DNA from: Draconibacterium orientale | GTDB lineage: Bacteria > Bacteroidota > Bacteroidia > Bacteroidales > FEN-979 | Assembly: GCA_020718225.1 (NCBI GenBank) | Contig: DYSO01000009.1 | Span: 1 to 37,846, forward strand | DNA: 37,846 nucleotides | Direction: 5' to 3' | Shown here: positions 7,655 to 16,823 of the stretch, piece after piece | Layout of the letters: every line of letters begins with the position of its first letter | Numbering within the stretch: position 1 is the stretch's first letter | Position numbers and translations under genes: made by a program | The notes under the pieces: generated by a model | What the model saw: the letters and a program-made list of their open reading frames with translations, nothing else | Database searches by the model: none | What the model was told of the DNA's origin: nothing

Positions 7655-9049
7655 TTAATATCCCAGGATTTTTAACATGGATTTGAAACTTTGTTCTTTT
7701 GAAAACAGTTTGGTCGTGATTTCCTCTGTTTCGTCATCAATATCAATCAAAACATGTTTGGGGGCCGGTATCAGGCAATGCTGAATGCCACCATACCCAC
7801 CGATGGCTTCCTGGTATGCCCCGGTGTGAAACATCCCAATGTACTGGGTATCTGTCAAACTGAATTTTGGAAGAAAAACCGCATTGCTGTGCTCTTCCGC
7901 ATTATAATAATCTTCGCTGTCGCAAGTAAGGCCTCCCAGAAAAATGCGTTCATATTCCACGTCCCAGTTATTGATTGCCAGCAAGATAAACTTCTGGTTA
8001 ATGGCCCAGGTATCGGGTAAGGTATTCATAAATGAACTATCGATCATATTCCAGACCTCCCGATCATTTTGCCGCTTCTGGTCAATGATAGAAAAAAGGA
8101 TTGCCCCGCTTTCTCCAACAGTAAACGATCCGAACTCAGTAAATATATCGGGATCAGGGACATCATTCCGCTCACATATACTTTTTATCTGAGCTATTAT
8201 TTCTTCTACCATGTATTCATAATCATAAACAAAGTCAAGGGAATTCTTAATCGGAAGACCTCCTCCGATGTTCAAAGCAGTTAATTCGGGACATGTTTTT
8301 TTTAATTCACAATACACGTTAACACTTTTGGTTAATTCATTCCAGTAGTATGCCTTATCCTTTATTCCGGTGTTGATAAAGAAGTGAAGCATTTTCAATT
8401 CAAAGTTCGGGTTATTCATGATTTTTTCCTGGTAATAGGGAATGATATCATTGTATCTTACCCCCAACCGGGATGTATAAAAATCAAATTTCGGCTCCTC
8501 TTCCGATGCGATACGAATACCGATTTTCACCTTACTTTGAACATTCGGTTCATATTTTTCAAGCTCAAAAAGGTTATCAAGGACCGGGATTACATTGGTA
8601 AACCCTTTATTTATAAGCGTTACAATATTCTCAATATACTGTGGCCGTTTGAACCCGTTGCAGATAATATACCGGTCCTTGGGAAACAATCCCCGTTCGG
8701 TTAGATCTTCAATGATAGAAATATCAAAAGCTGAGGAGGTCTCCAGGTGAACCTCATTTTTCAGTACCTCTTCCAGGACAAAGCTGAAATGTGAACTTTT
8801 GGTACAGTAACAATAGTGATAATCACCCTGGTAATCGACCTTGGCCATGGCCACATTGAATAATCTTTTCGCTCTTTGGATCTGCGAACTGATCTTAGGC
8901 AAATAACTTATTTTTAATGGAGTACCATACTGTTTGATGATATCCATCAAAGAAACTTTATTAAAATAAAGTTCATTATCAATAACCTCAAACTCTTCCT
9001 GGGGAAAATCAAAAGTTTGTTCAATAAGATCAATATATTTGTTCTTCAT
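7655..9049 (-). CDS. speA: Arginine decarboxylase-like PLP enzyme (fold III, short Bacteroidota type)
   Basis: 464-residue pyridoxal-phosphate decarboxylase of the alanine-racemase-like fold. Residue Lys84 in YCTKSSHF is the likely PLP-binding lysine; LNIGGGLPI around residue 275 is the phosphate-binding glycine loop; GGLTCDSEDYYNAEEH near 375 has the CDSxD active-site motif contributed across the dimer; AYQEAIGGYGG follows. It is much shorter than E. coli SpeA (~658 residues) but matches the ~460-residue enzymes annotated as arginine decarboxylase in Bacteroidota, giving agmatine and CO2. A related carboxyaminopropylagmatine or carboxynorspermidine-type decarboxylase cannot be excluded. It is the first gene of the operon with the deoxyhypusine-synthase-like gene; no agmatinase is in the window. 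Confidence 0.8.
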   Translation of the reverse strand: MKNKYIDLIEQTFDFPQEEFEVIDNELYFNKVSLMDIIKQYGTPLKISYLPKISSQIQRAKRLFNVAMAKVDYQGDYHYCYCTKSSHFSFVLEEVLKNEVHLETSSAFDISIIEDLTERGLFPKDRYIICNGFKRPQYIENIVTLINKGFTNVIPVLDNLFELEKYEPNVQSKVKIGIRIASEEEPKFDFYTSRLGVRYNDIIPYYQEKIMNNPNFELKMLHFFINTGIKDKAYYWNELTKSVNVYCELKKTCPELTALNIGGGLPIKNSLDFVYDYEYMVEEIIAQIKSICERNDVPDPDIFTEFGSFTVGESGAILFSIIDQKRQNDREVWNMIDSSFMNTLPDTWAINQKFILLAINNWDVEYERIFLGGLTCDSEDYYNAEEHSNAVFLPKFSLTDTQYIGMFHTGAYQEAIGGYGGIQHCLIPAPKHVLIDIDDETEEITTKLFSKEQSFKSMLKILGY

Positions 9050-9069
9050 CTTAAAATTAGGTATTAGTA

Positions 9070-9120
9070 AGTCACCCGGATTGTAAATTTATTCATAATG
9101 TAACCCACCTGGATTATAAA
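9070..9120. repeat. Imperfect direct repeat in the leader of the polyamine operon
   Basis: AGTCACCCGGATTGTAAA (9070-9087) and GTAACCCACCTGGATTATAAA (9100-9120) share GT-ACCC, GGATT and TAAA with a small insertion in the second. On the minus strand the second copy can also fold into a 6-bp stem (TAATCC with GGGTTA) around a 4-nt loop. It lies between the candidate promoter and the start codon of the decarboxylase gene. It could be a regulator site or leader RNA structure, or chance. Confidence 0.3.
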
Positions 9121-9127
9121 AAAAAAG

Positions 9128-9135
9128 CAAATTTA
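9128..9135 (-). promoter_or_regulatory. Candidate -7 box for the polyamine operon
   Basis: On the minus strand the bases read TAAATTTG, matching TAnnTTTG. A start site about 7 nt downstream would leave a leader of roughly 70 nt holding an imperfect direct repeat. No good -33 TTG is visible, so confidence is modest. Confidence 0.4.
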
Positions 9136-9213
9136 AGTTAAACATTATAATAACTGATAATCGAAATAAAAAAAATATTCAGAATTCTGTTATTAATTTT
9201 GAAGGCTGATAAA

Positions 9214-9756
9214 ATGTCAATTGCGATGCTGGAAGATCTTTTATTGGCAGAAATGTCGCGCCGCAACACCGACCTGGTAGCAGGCGTGATCGAGCAGAAA
9301 CCGGCGTTATTGGATGACCTTTTCCGGATTTACTTGCGGAATGAAGAACCGGTTAGCCGGCGTGCTGCATGGGTAATCGATACCGTTACCGAAAAATTCC
9401 CGATGCTTCTTGAAGGCTGGATTGATCCCATGTTGGAAGCGTTGCCATCGTTCTCCCACAACGGACTAAAAAGGCACACGCTGCGGATGCTTGCAAGATC
9501 ACCGCTCCCCGAAAAAAATCAAATTGGGCCCCTTATCCATCTTTGTTTCCAATGGCTCCTCTCCCCCATGGAAGCAGTAGCGGTAAAAGTACATTGCATG
9601 GATCTGCTCTATCGCATTTCACAAATAGAGCCTGAAATTAAACCGGAACTGGCCGATTCCATTGAATGGAGGCTGAACGAAGAACCCCCCGGATTCAGGA
9701 GCCATGGGAAAAAAATGCTGAAAAAACTCTATTCGGAAATCAATTTCCAAACATGA
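9214..9756 (+). CDS. HEAT-like alpha-helical hypothetical protein
   Basis: 180 residues from the ATG at 9214 (MSIAMLEDLLL); a TTG at 9199 would add five residues but falls inside a TAATTTTG sequence that looks like a -7 box, and an ATG at 9226 is also possible. The protein is entirely helical by composition, with repeated Leu-rich helices and the RRAAWVIDTVTEKFP and LKRHTLRMLA patterns of HEAT/ARM-type repeats. There is no signal peptide or membrane segment, so it should be cytoplasmic and probably mediates protein contacts. I do not recognise a named family. It is separated from the divergent polyamine operon by about 165 nt and from secDF by 116 nt with its own promoter. Confidence 0.8.
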   Translation: MSIAMLEDLLLAEMSRRNTDLVAGVIEQKPALLDDLFRIYLRNEEPVSRRAAWVIDTVTEKFPMLLEGWIDPMLEALPSFSHNGLKRHTLRMLARSPLPEKNQIGPLIHLCFQWLLSPMEAVAVKVHCMDLLYRISQIEPEIKPELADSIEWRLNEEPPGFRSHGKKMLKKLYSEINFQT

Positions 9757-9788
9757 ATTGCGTTTTCATAGAAGGATTAACAATTCTA

Positions 9789-9819
9789 TTGGATATTTCA
9801 GAGTAATTTTCTAATTTTG
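9789..9819 (+). promoter_or_regulatory. Bacteroidota-type promoter for secDF
   Basis: TTG at 9789-9791 and TAATTTTG at 9812-9819 with a 20-nt spacer fit the Bacteroidota consensus very well. The predicted start site is near 9826, leaving a leader of about 47 nt before the secDF ATG at 9873. This is the best promoter match in the window. Confidence 0.7.
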
Positions 9820-9872
9820 CACCCTCAAAAATACAAGGTATCAATAATACTTCCATTTAAATTTAAAAACTC

Positions 9873-12800
9873 ATGCAGAACAAAGGCGTTATTAAATTTT
9901 TCGCAATCACGTTCATTTTGGTTTGTTTGTTCCAGTTATCGTTTACATTTATCAGTTATCGATACTCCGGTAAAGCCGACAAATATGCGAATTCCCCACA
10001 GGTAAAAGCCTTATCCCAACAAATGGCCCATGGTAATCCCCTGAAAGCGGAATATTTTTATGACTCGATTTCGAAATCACGCCTCGAATATTTCAATGAT
10101 TCGATGGCCAGTATTGATGTATTTAACATCCTGATAAAAAAATATACGCTGAAAGATGTAAAAGAACGGGAAATCAACCTGGGACTTGACCTGAAGGGCG
10201 GTATGAATGTCACAATGGCGGTTTCGGTACCCGATGTTATCAGGGCCCTGTCAGGCAATAACCAAGACCCTGTGTTTACCAAAGCCCTTCAAAAAGCCAT
10301 TGAAAAAGAAAAAACCAGTACCCGTAATTTTGTTGACCTGTTCGCTGAGTCGTTTAAAGAAACCGATCCCAACGCAAAACTGGCCTCCATCTTTAATACT
10401 GTTGAGCTTAAAGATAAAATCAATTATAACTCAACCAACGAAGATGTTATCAAAGTTATCCAGGAAGAAAGCAATGCAGCCATTGACCGCACCTATAAAA
10501 TTCTTACCACCAGAATCGACCGTTTCGGGGTTGTTCAACCAAACATTCAGAAATTACAGACAGCCGGCCGGATCCTGATTGAACTACCCGGTATCAAAGA
10601 CCCCGATCGGGTCCGTAAACTTTTACAGGGAACAGCCCAGCTTGAATTTTGGGAAACATACCAATTCCCAGATCTTCAGCCATTTTTTGGCGAAGCCAAC
10701 AAAAAACTGGTTTCCATCCTTTCAGCAACAACCGATAGTATTCGAACCGACAGCACTCTGAAATCAGATACTGCAGCCACTGCCAAAGCCATCTCTTCCA
10801 AACAGACCTTAGCAGAAAAGAAAGAGATTTCCGATAAAGAGAAATCGAAGGTTACAGCCGATAAATCCACAGTTAAAAAAGATTCTGCCCTGAACGATAC
10901 TTCCAAAGGGAATGCCTTATTGAAACAACTTGGTAAAGATACCTCACAAACCTCGGCCGCTGCCAAACAACAAGAATCATTTGAGGAATATGCCAAACAG
11001 AACCCCTTATTCGCCTATCTGAACCCGGCCATCTACCAGGATAAAAACGGACAATACGTTGCCGGGCAAACTGCCATGGTTGGCCGTTCATTTATTAAAG
11101 ATACCGCCAGGGTCAACCAGATGCTCCGGTTGACAAAAAACCTCTTTCCCAGGGATATGAAACTGGCCTGGACTGTTAAACCTCGTACCGGATCCAACGA
11201 TATCCTGGAACTTGTTGCGTTGAAAGTCACCTCCCGCGATGGTTCGCCTGCCCTTGGCGGCGATGTGATTACGAACGCACGTCAGGACTATGACCAAAAC
11301 GGACGCGTTGAAGTATCCATGTCGATGAATTCTGAAGGGGCCCGCATCTGGAAGCGTCTTACCGGCGATAACATCGGTAAACAAATCGCCATCTTACTCG
11401 ATGGTTATGTTTACAGTTATCCCAACGTCAATAGCGAGATTCCAAACGGTATGTCATCCATCACCGGTGGCAATATGACTGTTGAAGAGGCGCTCGACTT
11501 AGCCAATATTCTTAAAGCCGGGAAACTTCCGGCGCCTGCCCGAATCGTGGCAGAAGAAATTGTTGGGCCCTCCCTCGGTACCGAATCAATCAACGCAGGG
11601 TTGCTCTCGTTTATCATCGCTTTCATCGGTGTATTGCTCTATATGTCGTTGTATTACGGCCGTGCCGGTCATGTTGCCGACATTGCACTGTTTGCCAATG
11701 TCTTTTTCCTGTTTGGCGTTATGGCCTCTATCGGCGCTGTATTAACCCTTCCCGGTATTGCCGGTATTGTGCTGACCCTTGCCATGGCAGTCGACTCGAA
11801 CGTTATCATCTATGAGCGAATGCGGGAAGAAATGCGTGCAGGAAAAGGGATGCGGCTTGTTGTCAAAGACGGGTTCCACCATGCATTGTCAGCCATCATC
11901 GACGGCCACGTCACAACCATTCTTACCGGTATTGTTCTATATATTTTCGGGTCGGGGCCGGTCCAGGGTTTTGCCACAACCCTTGTTATTGGTTTGCTAC
12001 TCTCCCTGTTCTCATCAATCTTTATTGCACGTCTGGTTTTCGAATGGATGCTCGATCATAATATCCCGATCACCACAGGGAATAAATATACCATGAACCT
12101 TTTCCAGCACATCAACATCAATTTTATCGGACTGCGGAAAAAGATGTATATTCTCTCCCTTGTGGTTATTTTTCCCGGTATCATCAGCATTTTTGTACGG
12201 GGCCTTGACCCGGGGCTCGATTTTACCGGTGGACGCAGCTATATTGTCCGTTTCGACCAAAACGTTTCTACTACCGATGTCAGGGAATCGTTGCGTAAAG
12301 TCTTTGGGGAATCCCCGGAAGTAAAAACTTTCGGCCCTAAAAACCAGGTCAAAATCACTACAAAATTTATGATTTCCGAAAAGGATGGAACATCAGATTC
12401 CATTGTCGATACAAAAATGTTTGAAGGGGTAAAATCATTTTACAACAAACCCATTACCTATGCAGAATTTAAATCAAATGACCAGGATAAAATTATCGGC
12501 GAGCTAAGTTCGCAACGGGTCGATCCAACCATCAGCTATGCTTTGATCTGGAAAGCATTTATGGCCGTGATTTTCTCTCTGATTATCATTTTCGTTTATA
12601 TAGCGATCCGTTTTAAAAACTGGCAATTCGGGATCGGAGGCGTCATCGCACTTGCCCACGACTCATTGATCATTCTTACCATGTTTACCTTGCTTCACGG
12701 AATCCTTCCGTTTGGAATGGAGATTGACCAGCATTTTATTGCAGCCTTATTGACAATCATCGGATATTCCATCATGGACACCGTTATCATCTTCGACAGG

Positions 12801-13100
12801 ATCCGTGAATACCGGGCGCTCTATCCTAAACGCGATCTTGCGAATAACATCAATGCGGCCATCAACAGCACCCTGGGCAGAACCATCAACACCTCCGGTG
12901 TGACCCTTGTTGTATTGCTGACGATTTTTATCTTCGGTGGTGAAGTTCTTCGCGGGTTTACTTTTGCACTTATCATCGGAGTAATTTCCGGTACCTACTC
13001 TTCGGTATTCAATGCTACTCCTATCGCATATGATATTTTAATGTGGCAAAAACATCGGAAAGATAAAAAAGAACTGGCCTTAAAAGGAAAGAACAAATAA
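9873..13100 (+). CDS. secDF: Fused protein translocase subunit SecDF
   Basis: 1075-residue inner-membrane protein that uses the proton gradient to pull exported proteins through SecYEG. SecD and SecF are fused, as is usual in Bacteroidota. One N-terminal helix (~8-27) is followed by the P1 periplasmic head with the LDLKGGMNV motif near 105, then the five C-terminal SecD helices (~570-720) including the conserved DSNVIIYERMREE, then the SecF half with its own first helix (~760), DPGLDFTGGRSYIVRF, and a second helix bundle with DTVIIFDRIRE. Between residues ~285 and ~375 there is a Ser/Thr/Lys/Ala-rich low-complexity insert, found between the P1 subregions. It has its own promoter, and the PorE-like gene follows 58 nt later. 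Confidence 0.97.
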   Translation: MQNKGVIKFFAITFILVCLFQLSFTFISYRYSGKADKYANSPQVKALSQQMAHGNPLKAEYFYDSISKSRLEYFNDSMASIDVFNILIKKYTLKDVKEREINLGLDLKGGMNVTMAVSVPDVIRALSGNNQDPVFTKALQKAIEKEKTSTRNFVDLFAESFKETDPNAKLASIFNTVELKDKINYNSTNEDVIKVIQEESNAAIDRTYKILTTRIDRFGVVQPNIQKLQTAGRILIELPGIKDPDRVRKLLQGTAQLEFWETYQFPDLQPFFGEANKKLVSILSATTDSIRTDSTLKSDTAATAKAISSKQTLAEKKEISDKEKSKVTADKSTVKKDSALNDTSKGNALLKQLGKDTSQTSAAAKQQESFEEYAKQNPLFAYLNPAIYQDKNGQYVAGQTAMVGRSFIKDTARVNQMLRLTKNLFPRDMKLAWTVKPRTGSNDILELVALKVTSRDGSPALGGDVITNARQDYDQNGRVEVSMSMNSEGARIWKRLTGDNIGKQIAILLDGYVYSYPNVNSEIPNGMSSITGGNMTVEEALDLANILKAGKLPAPARIVAEEIVGPSLGTESINAGLLSFIIAFIGVLLYMSLYYGRAGHVADIALFANVFFLFGVMASIGAVLTLPGIAGIVLTLAMAVDSNVIIYERMREEMRAGKGMRLVVKDGFHHALSAIIDGHVTTILTGIVLYIFGSGPVQGFATTLVIGLLLSLFSSIFIARLVFEWMLDHNIPITTGNKYTMNLFQHININFIGLRKKMYILSLVVIFPGIISIFVRGLDPGLDFTGGRSYIVRFDQNVSTTDVRESLRKVFGESPEVKTFGPKNQVKITTKFMISEKDGTSDSIVDTKMFEGVKSFYNKPITYAEFKSNDQDKIIGELSSQRVDPTISYALIWKAFMAVIFSLIIIFVYIAIRFKNWQFGIGGVIALAHDSLIILTMFTLLHGILPFGMEIDQHFIAALLTIIGYSIMDTVIIFDRIREYRALYPKRDLANNINAAINSTLGRTINTSGVTLVVLLTIFIFGGEVLRGFTFALIIGVISGTYSSVFNATPIAYDILMWQKHRKDKKELALKGKNK

Positions 13101-13158
13101 GGGAGATACAACTTTTATCCCTCTATTTACGTTAATTCAGCAATCAAATTGCATTGTC

Positions 13159-15609
13159 ATGCGATACTTCGTTCTATTCCTGTTTATCATCACGATATTC
13201 GCCCCTGTCGCTGTTTTCTCCCAGAATAAATATTCAAGGGCAGCAGATGAAGCATATGCCGACCAAATGTTCCTTCTGGCTTTACAGAAATATCAGAAAG
13301 CATATTCAAAAGTCAAAAACAACAAGGCTGAGCGGGAGAGGATATCGTTCCGGATGGCAGAGTGTTACCGGATGATGAACAACACGAAAAAAGCAGAGGC
13401 TGCGTATAAACGGCTGGTCAACAATGCCAGGTATGTGAAGAACGATCCGAAAGTGTTGCTTCTGTATGCCGATATGCTAAAAATCAACGGGAACTATGAG
13501 GAAGCCATCAGGCAATATGAAGCATATAAAGAAAAGGCGCCCAACGATATAAAAGCCGATATCGGGATCGAGACCTCTACCCTGGCTAAAGATTGGATTG
13601 CAAACCCATCCAAATATGATGTTAAATGGGAGAAGGCCCTGAATTCCAAGGAAGATGATTTTGCCCCCGCATATGCCGACAGGAAACTCAAATCCATTGT
13701 CTTCACATCCGATCGCAGCGGTGCAAAAGGAAAAGAGATCGATAACTGGACAGGATTGGGTTTCTCCGATTTTTTCTTTTCCCGCATCGACCAAAAAGGG
13801 GAATGGAGCAAACCGGTACTTGCCGATGCGGAAGGAATGATCAATTCAAAAGCCAATGATGGCGCCGGGCAATTCAATCCAAAATTTTCTTCGTTTTATT
13901 TTACCCGTTGCTGGAATGACCCCAAACGGAAAAATGGTTGCGCTATATTCAAATCAAGCCGAACCGGGAATACGGCCTGGTCAGAACCTGAAATGATCGA
14001 CCTGGGAAGTGATTCGTCAACGGTTATGGGCCACCCAAGCGTAAGTTCCAATGAATCTATTTACTTTTCTGCCGATCTTCCCGGGGGGTTCGGGGGAAAA
14101 GATATCTGGATGGCCAAAAAAGATAAAAAAGGGGGAAAGTACCTTAAACAAAACCTTGGTCCTGAGATTAATACAGCCGGCGATGAACTTTTTCCCTTTA
14201 TCCGTAACGACAGCATCCTCTATTTTGCCTCAAACGGCCTGCCCGGCATGGGTGGCCTGGATATTTTTCAAACCACCAATTCCAACGGACAATGGAGCCG
14301 GCCTGAAAACATGAAATATCCCATCAATACGGCAGCAGACGATTTTGCAATGGTATTTAACCCGGAAGAGCCGGAACAGGGTTTGATGACCTCAAACAGA
14401 CCTGGCGGAAAAGGCCGCGATGACCTCTATTCATTTGTTATCCCACCCGTCTATTTTACCCTCGAAGGAAACATTACCGACGACCGCACCTTACAGCCTG
14501 TTGCCGGGGCGAACGTTCAAATTGTCGGTACCAATGGAAAATCCATCGAAGATAACACCGACGAAAAAGGTCATTATAGCTTTAATAAAATGCAAATCGC
14601 TGCCAATACAACCTATGATATTTTTGTTTCAAAAAAGGATTATTTTAATGAAAAAGGGAAGGAAACAACCGTAGGACTTGAAAAAAGCAAAGACCTGATC
14701 CGGAATTTTGTTCTCCGTCCAATCCCCAAAAAACCGGTTGTGCTTCCCGATATTCTTTACGACCTCGCAAAATGGGACCTGAAACCCCAATACCGTGACT
14801 CCTTACAGGGACTGATTGAGACGCTGGATGCCAATGAAACCATTGTCATTGAACTTGCCTCTCATACCGATACCCGCGATTCTGATGAAAGAAATGATAT
14901 CCTTTCGCAAAAACGCGCTCAAAGTGTTGTTGATTATTTAATATCCAGAGGTATTGACCCCGATCGTCTGGTCGCAAAAGGTTATGGTGAAAGAGTCCCG
15001 CTTGCACTTACAAAAGATATTACAAGAGAAGGATATACCTTTGTTTCAGGAACAATCATTACAGATTCAATGATCAACCTGCTACCCAACCAAGCTGTTA
15101 AAGAAGCGGCCCATCAATTGAACCGCCGGACCGAATTCAGCATCCTGAGAAATGATTTTATCCCAAAAACCACAATAAGTAAAACCATCCCCGCTACCAA
15201 AATAGAAGTTGTTGTCAATCCGGAAGAAAATACCATTGCCGTTGTCAAAACCAAAGAGGGATATCTCCAGGGAACTGCTTTTATTCAGGGAATTACAACT
15301 GATTTCACTTACAACCCCAAAGAGAAAGAGGCATTTATTTCACCGGAAGTGACTTTAAAATTGTTGAAAGAAGGGGTCATTGACAAATCCAGTTTTGAAG
15401 GCGATCCATCAAAAATCATCGGGGAAGGTGAAATTGCAGACAAAGCGGTACTTACCATTCCTGAGGTCCGGGTTGGAAAAAACACCATCAAAGATCTTAA
15501 AGTCACTGTAAACAGGAAAATCCCATCATTTCACTTCGGTGAAAATACACTGAAGAGGTTCGGCTCCTATAATATCGATACCAACAGTGGACTGATTATT
15601 TTTGAATAG
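13159..15609 (+). CDS. PorE-like OmpA-family protein: TPR, PD40 propeller, CRD, OmpA-C, plus degenerate retropepsin-like tail
   Basis: 816 residues. A signal peptide (residues 1-21, ending VFSQ) is followed by TPR-like helices (~25-135), a WD40/PD40 beta-propeller (~150-430, repeats such as YFASNGLPGMGGLDIF), a carboxypeptidase-regulatory-like domain (~432-525, LEGNITDDRTLQPVAGANVQI), and an OmpA-C peptidoglycan-binding domain (~527-660) with NDILSQKRAQSV. This order is that of PorE (PG1058) of the type IX secretion system, so a periplasmic role tethering to peptidoglycan is likely; many paralogues share it. Residues ~680-816 form an extra domain whose ISPEVTLKLLKEG, IPEVRVGKNTIKDL and FHFGENTLKRFGSYNID segments resemble Bacteroidota retropepsin-like proteases, but the DTGAS position reads NPKEK (Asn719), so it should be inactive. 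purM begins 6 nt after the stop. Confidence 0.88.
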   Translation: MRYFVLFLFIITIFAPVAVFSQNKYSRAADEAYADQMFLLALQKYQKAYSKVKNNKAERERISFRMAECYRMMNNTKKAEAAYKRLVNNARYVKNDPKVLLLYADMLKINGNYEEAIRQYEAYKEKAPNDIKADIGIETSTLAKDWIANPSKYDVKWEKALNSKEDDFAPAYADRKLKSIVFTSDRSGAKGKEIDNWTGLGFSDFFFSRIDQKGEWSKPVLADAEGMINSKANDGAGQFNPKFSSFYFTRCWNDPKRKNGCAIFKSSRTGNTAWSEPEMIDLGSDSSTVMGHPSVSSNESIYFSADLPGGFGGKDIWMAKKDKKGGKYLKQNLGPEINTAGDELFPFIRNDSILYFASNGLPGMGGLDIFQTTNSNGQWSRPENMKYPINTAADDFAMVFNPEEPEQGLMTSNRPGGKGRDDLYSFVIPPVYFTLEGNITDDRTLQPVAGANVQIVGTNGKSIEDNTDEKGHYSFNKMQIAANTTYDIFVSKKDYFNEKGKETTVGLEKSKDLIRNFVLRPIPKKPVVLPDILYDLAKWDLKPQYRDSLQGLIETLDANETIVIELASHTDTRDSDERNDILSQKRAQSVVDYLISRGIDPDRLVAKGYGERVPLALTKDITREGYTFVSGTIITDSMINLLPNQAVKEAAHQLNRRTEFSILRNDFIPKTTISKTIPATKIEVVVNPEENTIAVVKTKEGYLQGTAFIQGITTDFTYNPKEKEAFISPEVTLKLLKEGVIDKSSFEGDPSKIIGEGEIADKAVLTIPEVRVGKNTIKDLKVTVNRKIPSFHFGENTLKRFGSYNIDTNSGLIIFE

Positions 15610-15615
15610 GTAGCC

Positions 15616-16785
15616 ATGAACGGTTCCTCCCGATATGAACAACGCGGTGTTTCTGCTTCAAAGGAAGAGGTGCATGCTGCCATTCGCAACCTCGGCGGAG
15701 GCCTCTATCCAAAAGCTTTTTGCAAAATAATTCCCGACATCCTGAGTGGTGACCCATTGTGGTGTAACATCATGCATGCCGATGGTGCAGGCACCAAATC
15801 GGCGCTCGCTTACCTTTACTGGAAAGAGACGGGCGACCTTTCTGTCTGGCGTGGTATCGCCCGGGATGCTATTGTCATGAACTTAGATGACCTTCTTTGT
15901 ATCGGTGCCACCAACAATATCCTCCTTTCGTCCACCATCGGGCGGAATAAAACCTTAATCCCGGGTACCATCATCTCTGAAATTATTCAAGGTACGGAAG
16001 CATTTCTGGAAGAGATGAGACAACACGGTATCGGGATATGGTCAACAGGCGGTGAAACTGCCGATGTTGGCGATCTGGTCAGAACCATTATCGTCGATTC
16101 AACCGTTACCTGCCGGATGCAACGCAACGATGTGATAAACAATGCAAACATCCGGGCAGGGGACGTCGTTGTGGGGTTGTCTTCATTCGGTCAGGCAAGC
16201 TATGAAAACGAGTATAACGGAGGGATGGGCAGTAACGGGCTGACCTCTGCCCGACATGACGTTTTCAATAGCAAATATGCCCGGCTTTTTCCTGAAACCT
16301 TTGACGGGAATATACCTCACGGACTAATCTATTCCGGCACACGGAGCCTTACCGATCCTTCTGATATTCCCGCGATGACCCTTGGGAAACTAATCCTCTC
16401 CCCTACCCGGACCTATGCGCCGGTTGCGCTCAAAATGTTTGACTGTTGCCGTGCCGAAATCCACGGTATGGTTCATTGCACCGGCGGCGGGCAAACAAAA
16501 ATAACCCATTTCATCGACCGCCTCCATGTTATAAAAGACAATCTTTTTCCAGTACCCCCCTTGTTCAGGTTAATCCAGGGTGAATCCGGCACCCCGTGGC
16601 AAGAGATGTACAAAGTGTTTAACATGGGCCACAGGATGGAACTTTATGTCCCTGAAAAAATTGCCCCAACCCTGATTGACATTTCAGGGGAATTCAACAT
16701 CGAGGCGCGGATTATTGGTCGCTGTGAGGCATACCACAAGCCAAAACTTACCATTCAGTCGACCTTCGGAACATTCCAATACTGA
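15616..16785 (+). CDS. purM: Phosphoribosylformylglycinamidine cyclo-ligase (AIR synthase) PurM
   Basis: ATP-dependent ring closure of FGAM to aminoimidazole ribonucleotide, fifth step of purine synthesis, in the cytoplasm. 389 residues, the length usual for Bacteroidota PurM and somewhat longer than the E. coli enzyme (345). Visible motifs: the DGAGTKSALA nucleotide and metal loop near residue 56, ARDAIVMNLDDLLCIGA around 87, STGGETADVGDLVRT around 144, GLSSFGQAS near 191, and HCTGGGQTKI near 291. The start is the ATG at 15616, 6 nt after the PorE-like gene, so the two may share a transcript although their functions are unrelated. A short GATTTAC repeat array begins 10 nt after the stop. Confidence 0.93.
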   Translation: MNGSSRYEQRGVSASKEEVHAAIRNLGGGLYPKAFCKIIPDILSGDPLWCNIMHADGAGTKSALAYLYWKETGDLSVWRGIARDAIVMNLDDLLCIGATNNILLSSTIGRNKTLIPGTIISEIIQGTEAFLEEMRQHGIGIWSTGGETADVGDLVRTIIVDSTVTCRMQRNDVINNANIRAGDVVVGLSSFGQASYENEYNGGMGSNGLTSARHDVFNSKYARLFPETFDGNIPHGLIYSGTRSLTDPSDIPAMTLGKLILSPTRTYAPVALKMFDCCRAEIHGMVHCTGGGQTKITHFIDRLHVIKDNLFPVPPLFRLIQGESGTPWQEMYKVFNMGHRMELYVPEKIAPTLIDISGEFNIEARIIGRCEAYHKPKLTIQSTFGTFQY

Positions 16786-16795
16786 AAGGAGACAG

Positions 16796-16821
16796 GATTT
16801 ACGATTTACGATTTACAATTT
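16796..16821 (+). repeat. Short 7-bp tandem array (unit ACGATTT), array A
   Basis: GATTT followed by ACGATTT, ACGATTT and a variant ACAATTT: about 3.7 units. It lies between purM and prfA, in the same orientation as the two other arrays (17925-17959 and 23931-24035). Confidence 0.9.
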
Positions 16822-16823
16822 CT

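Noticed and set aside
9194-9201. -7 box TAATTTTG for the HEAT-like gene
   Set aside because: It matches the box, but it would leave only a few bases before the ATG at 9214 and has no -33 element; kept only as an argument about the start.
13100-13130. Terminator hairpin after secDF (AGGGAGATA ... TATCCCTCT)
   Set aside because: The arms do not pair properly and no T-run follows.
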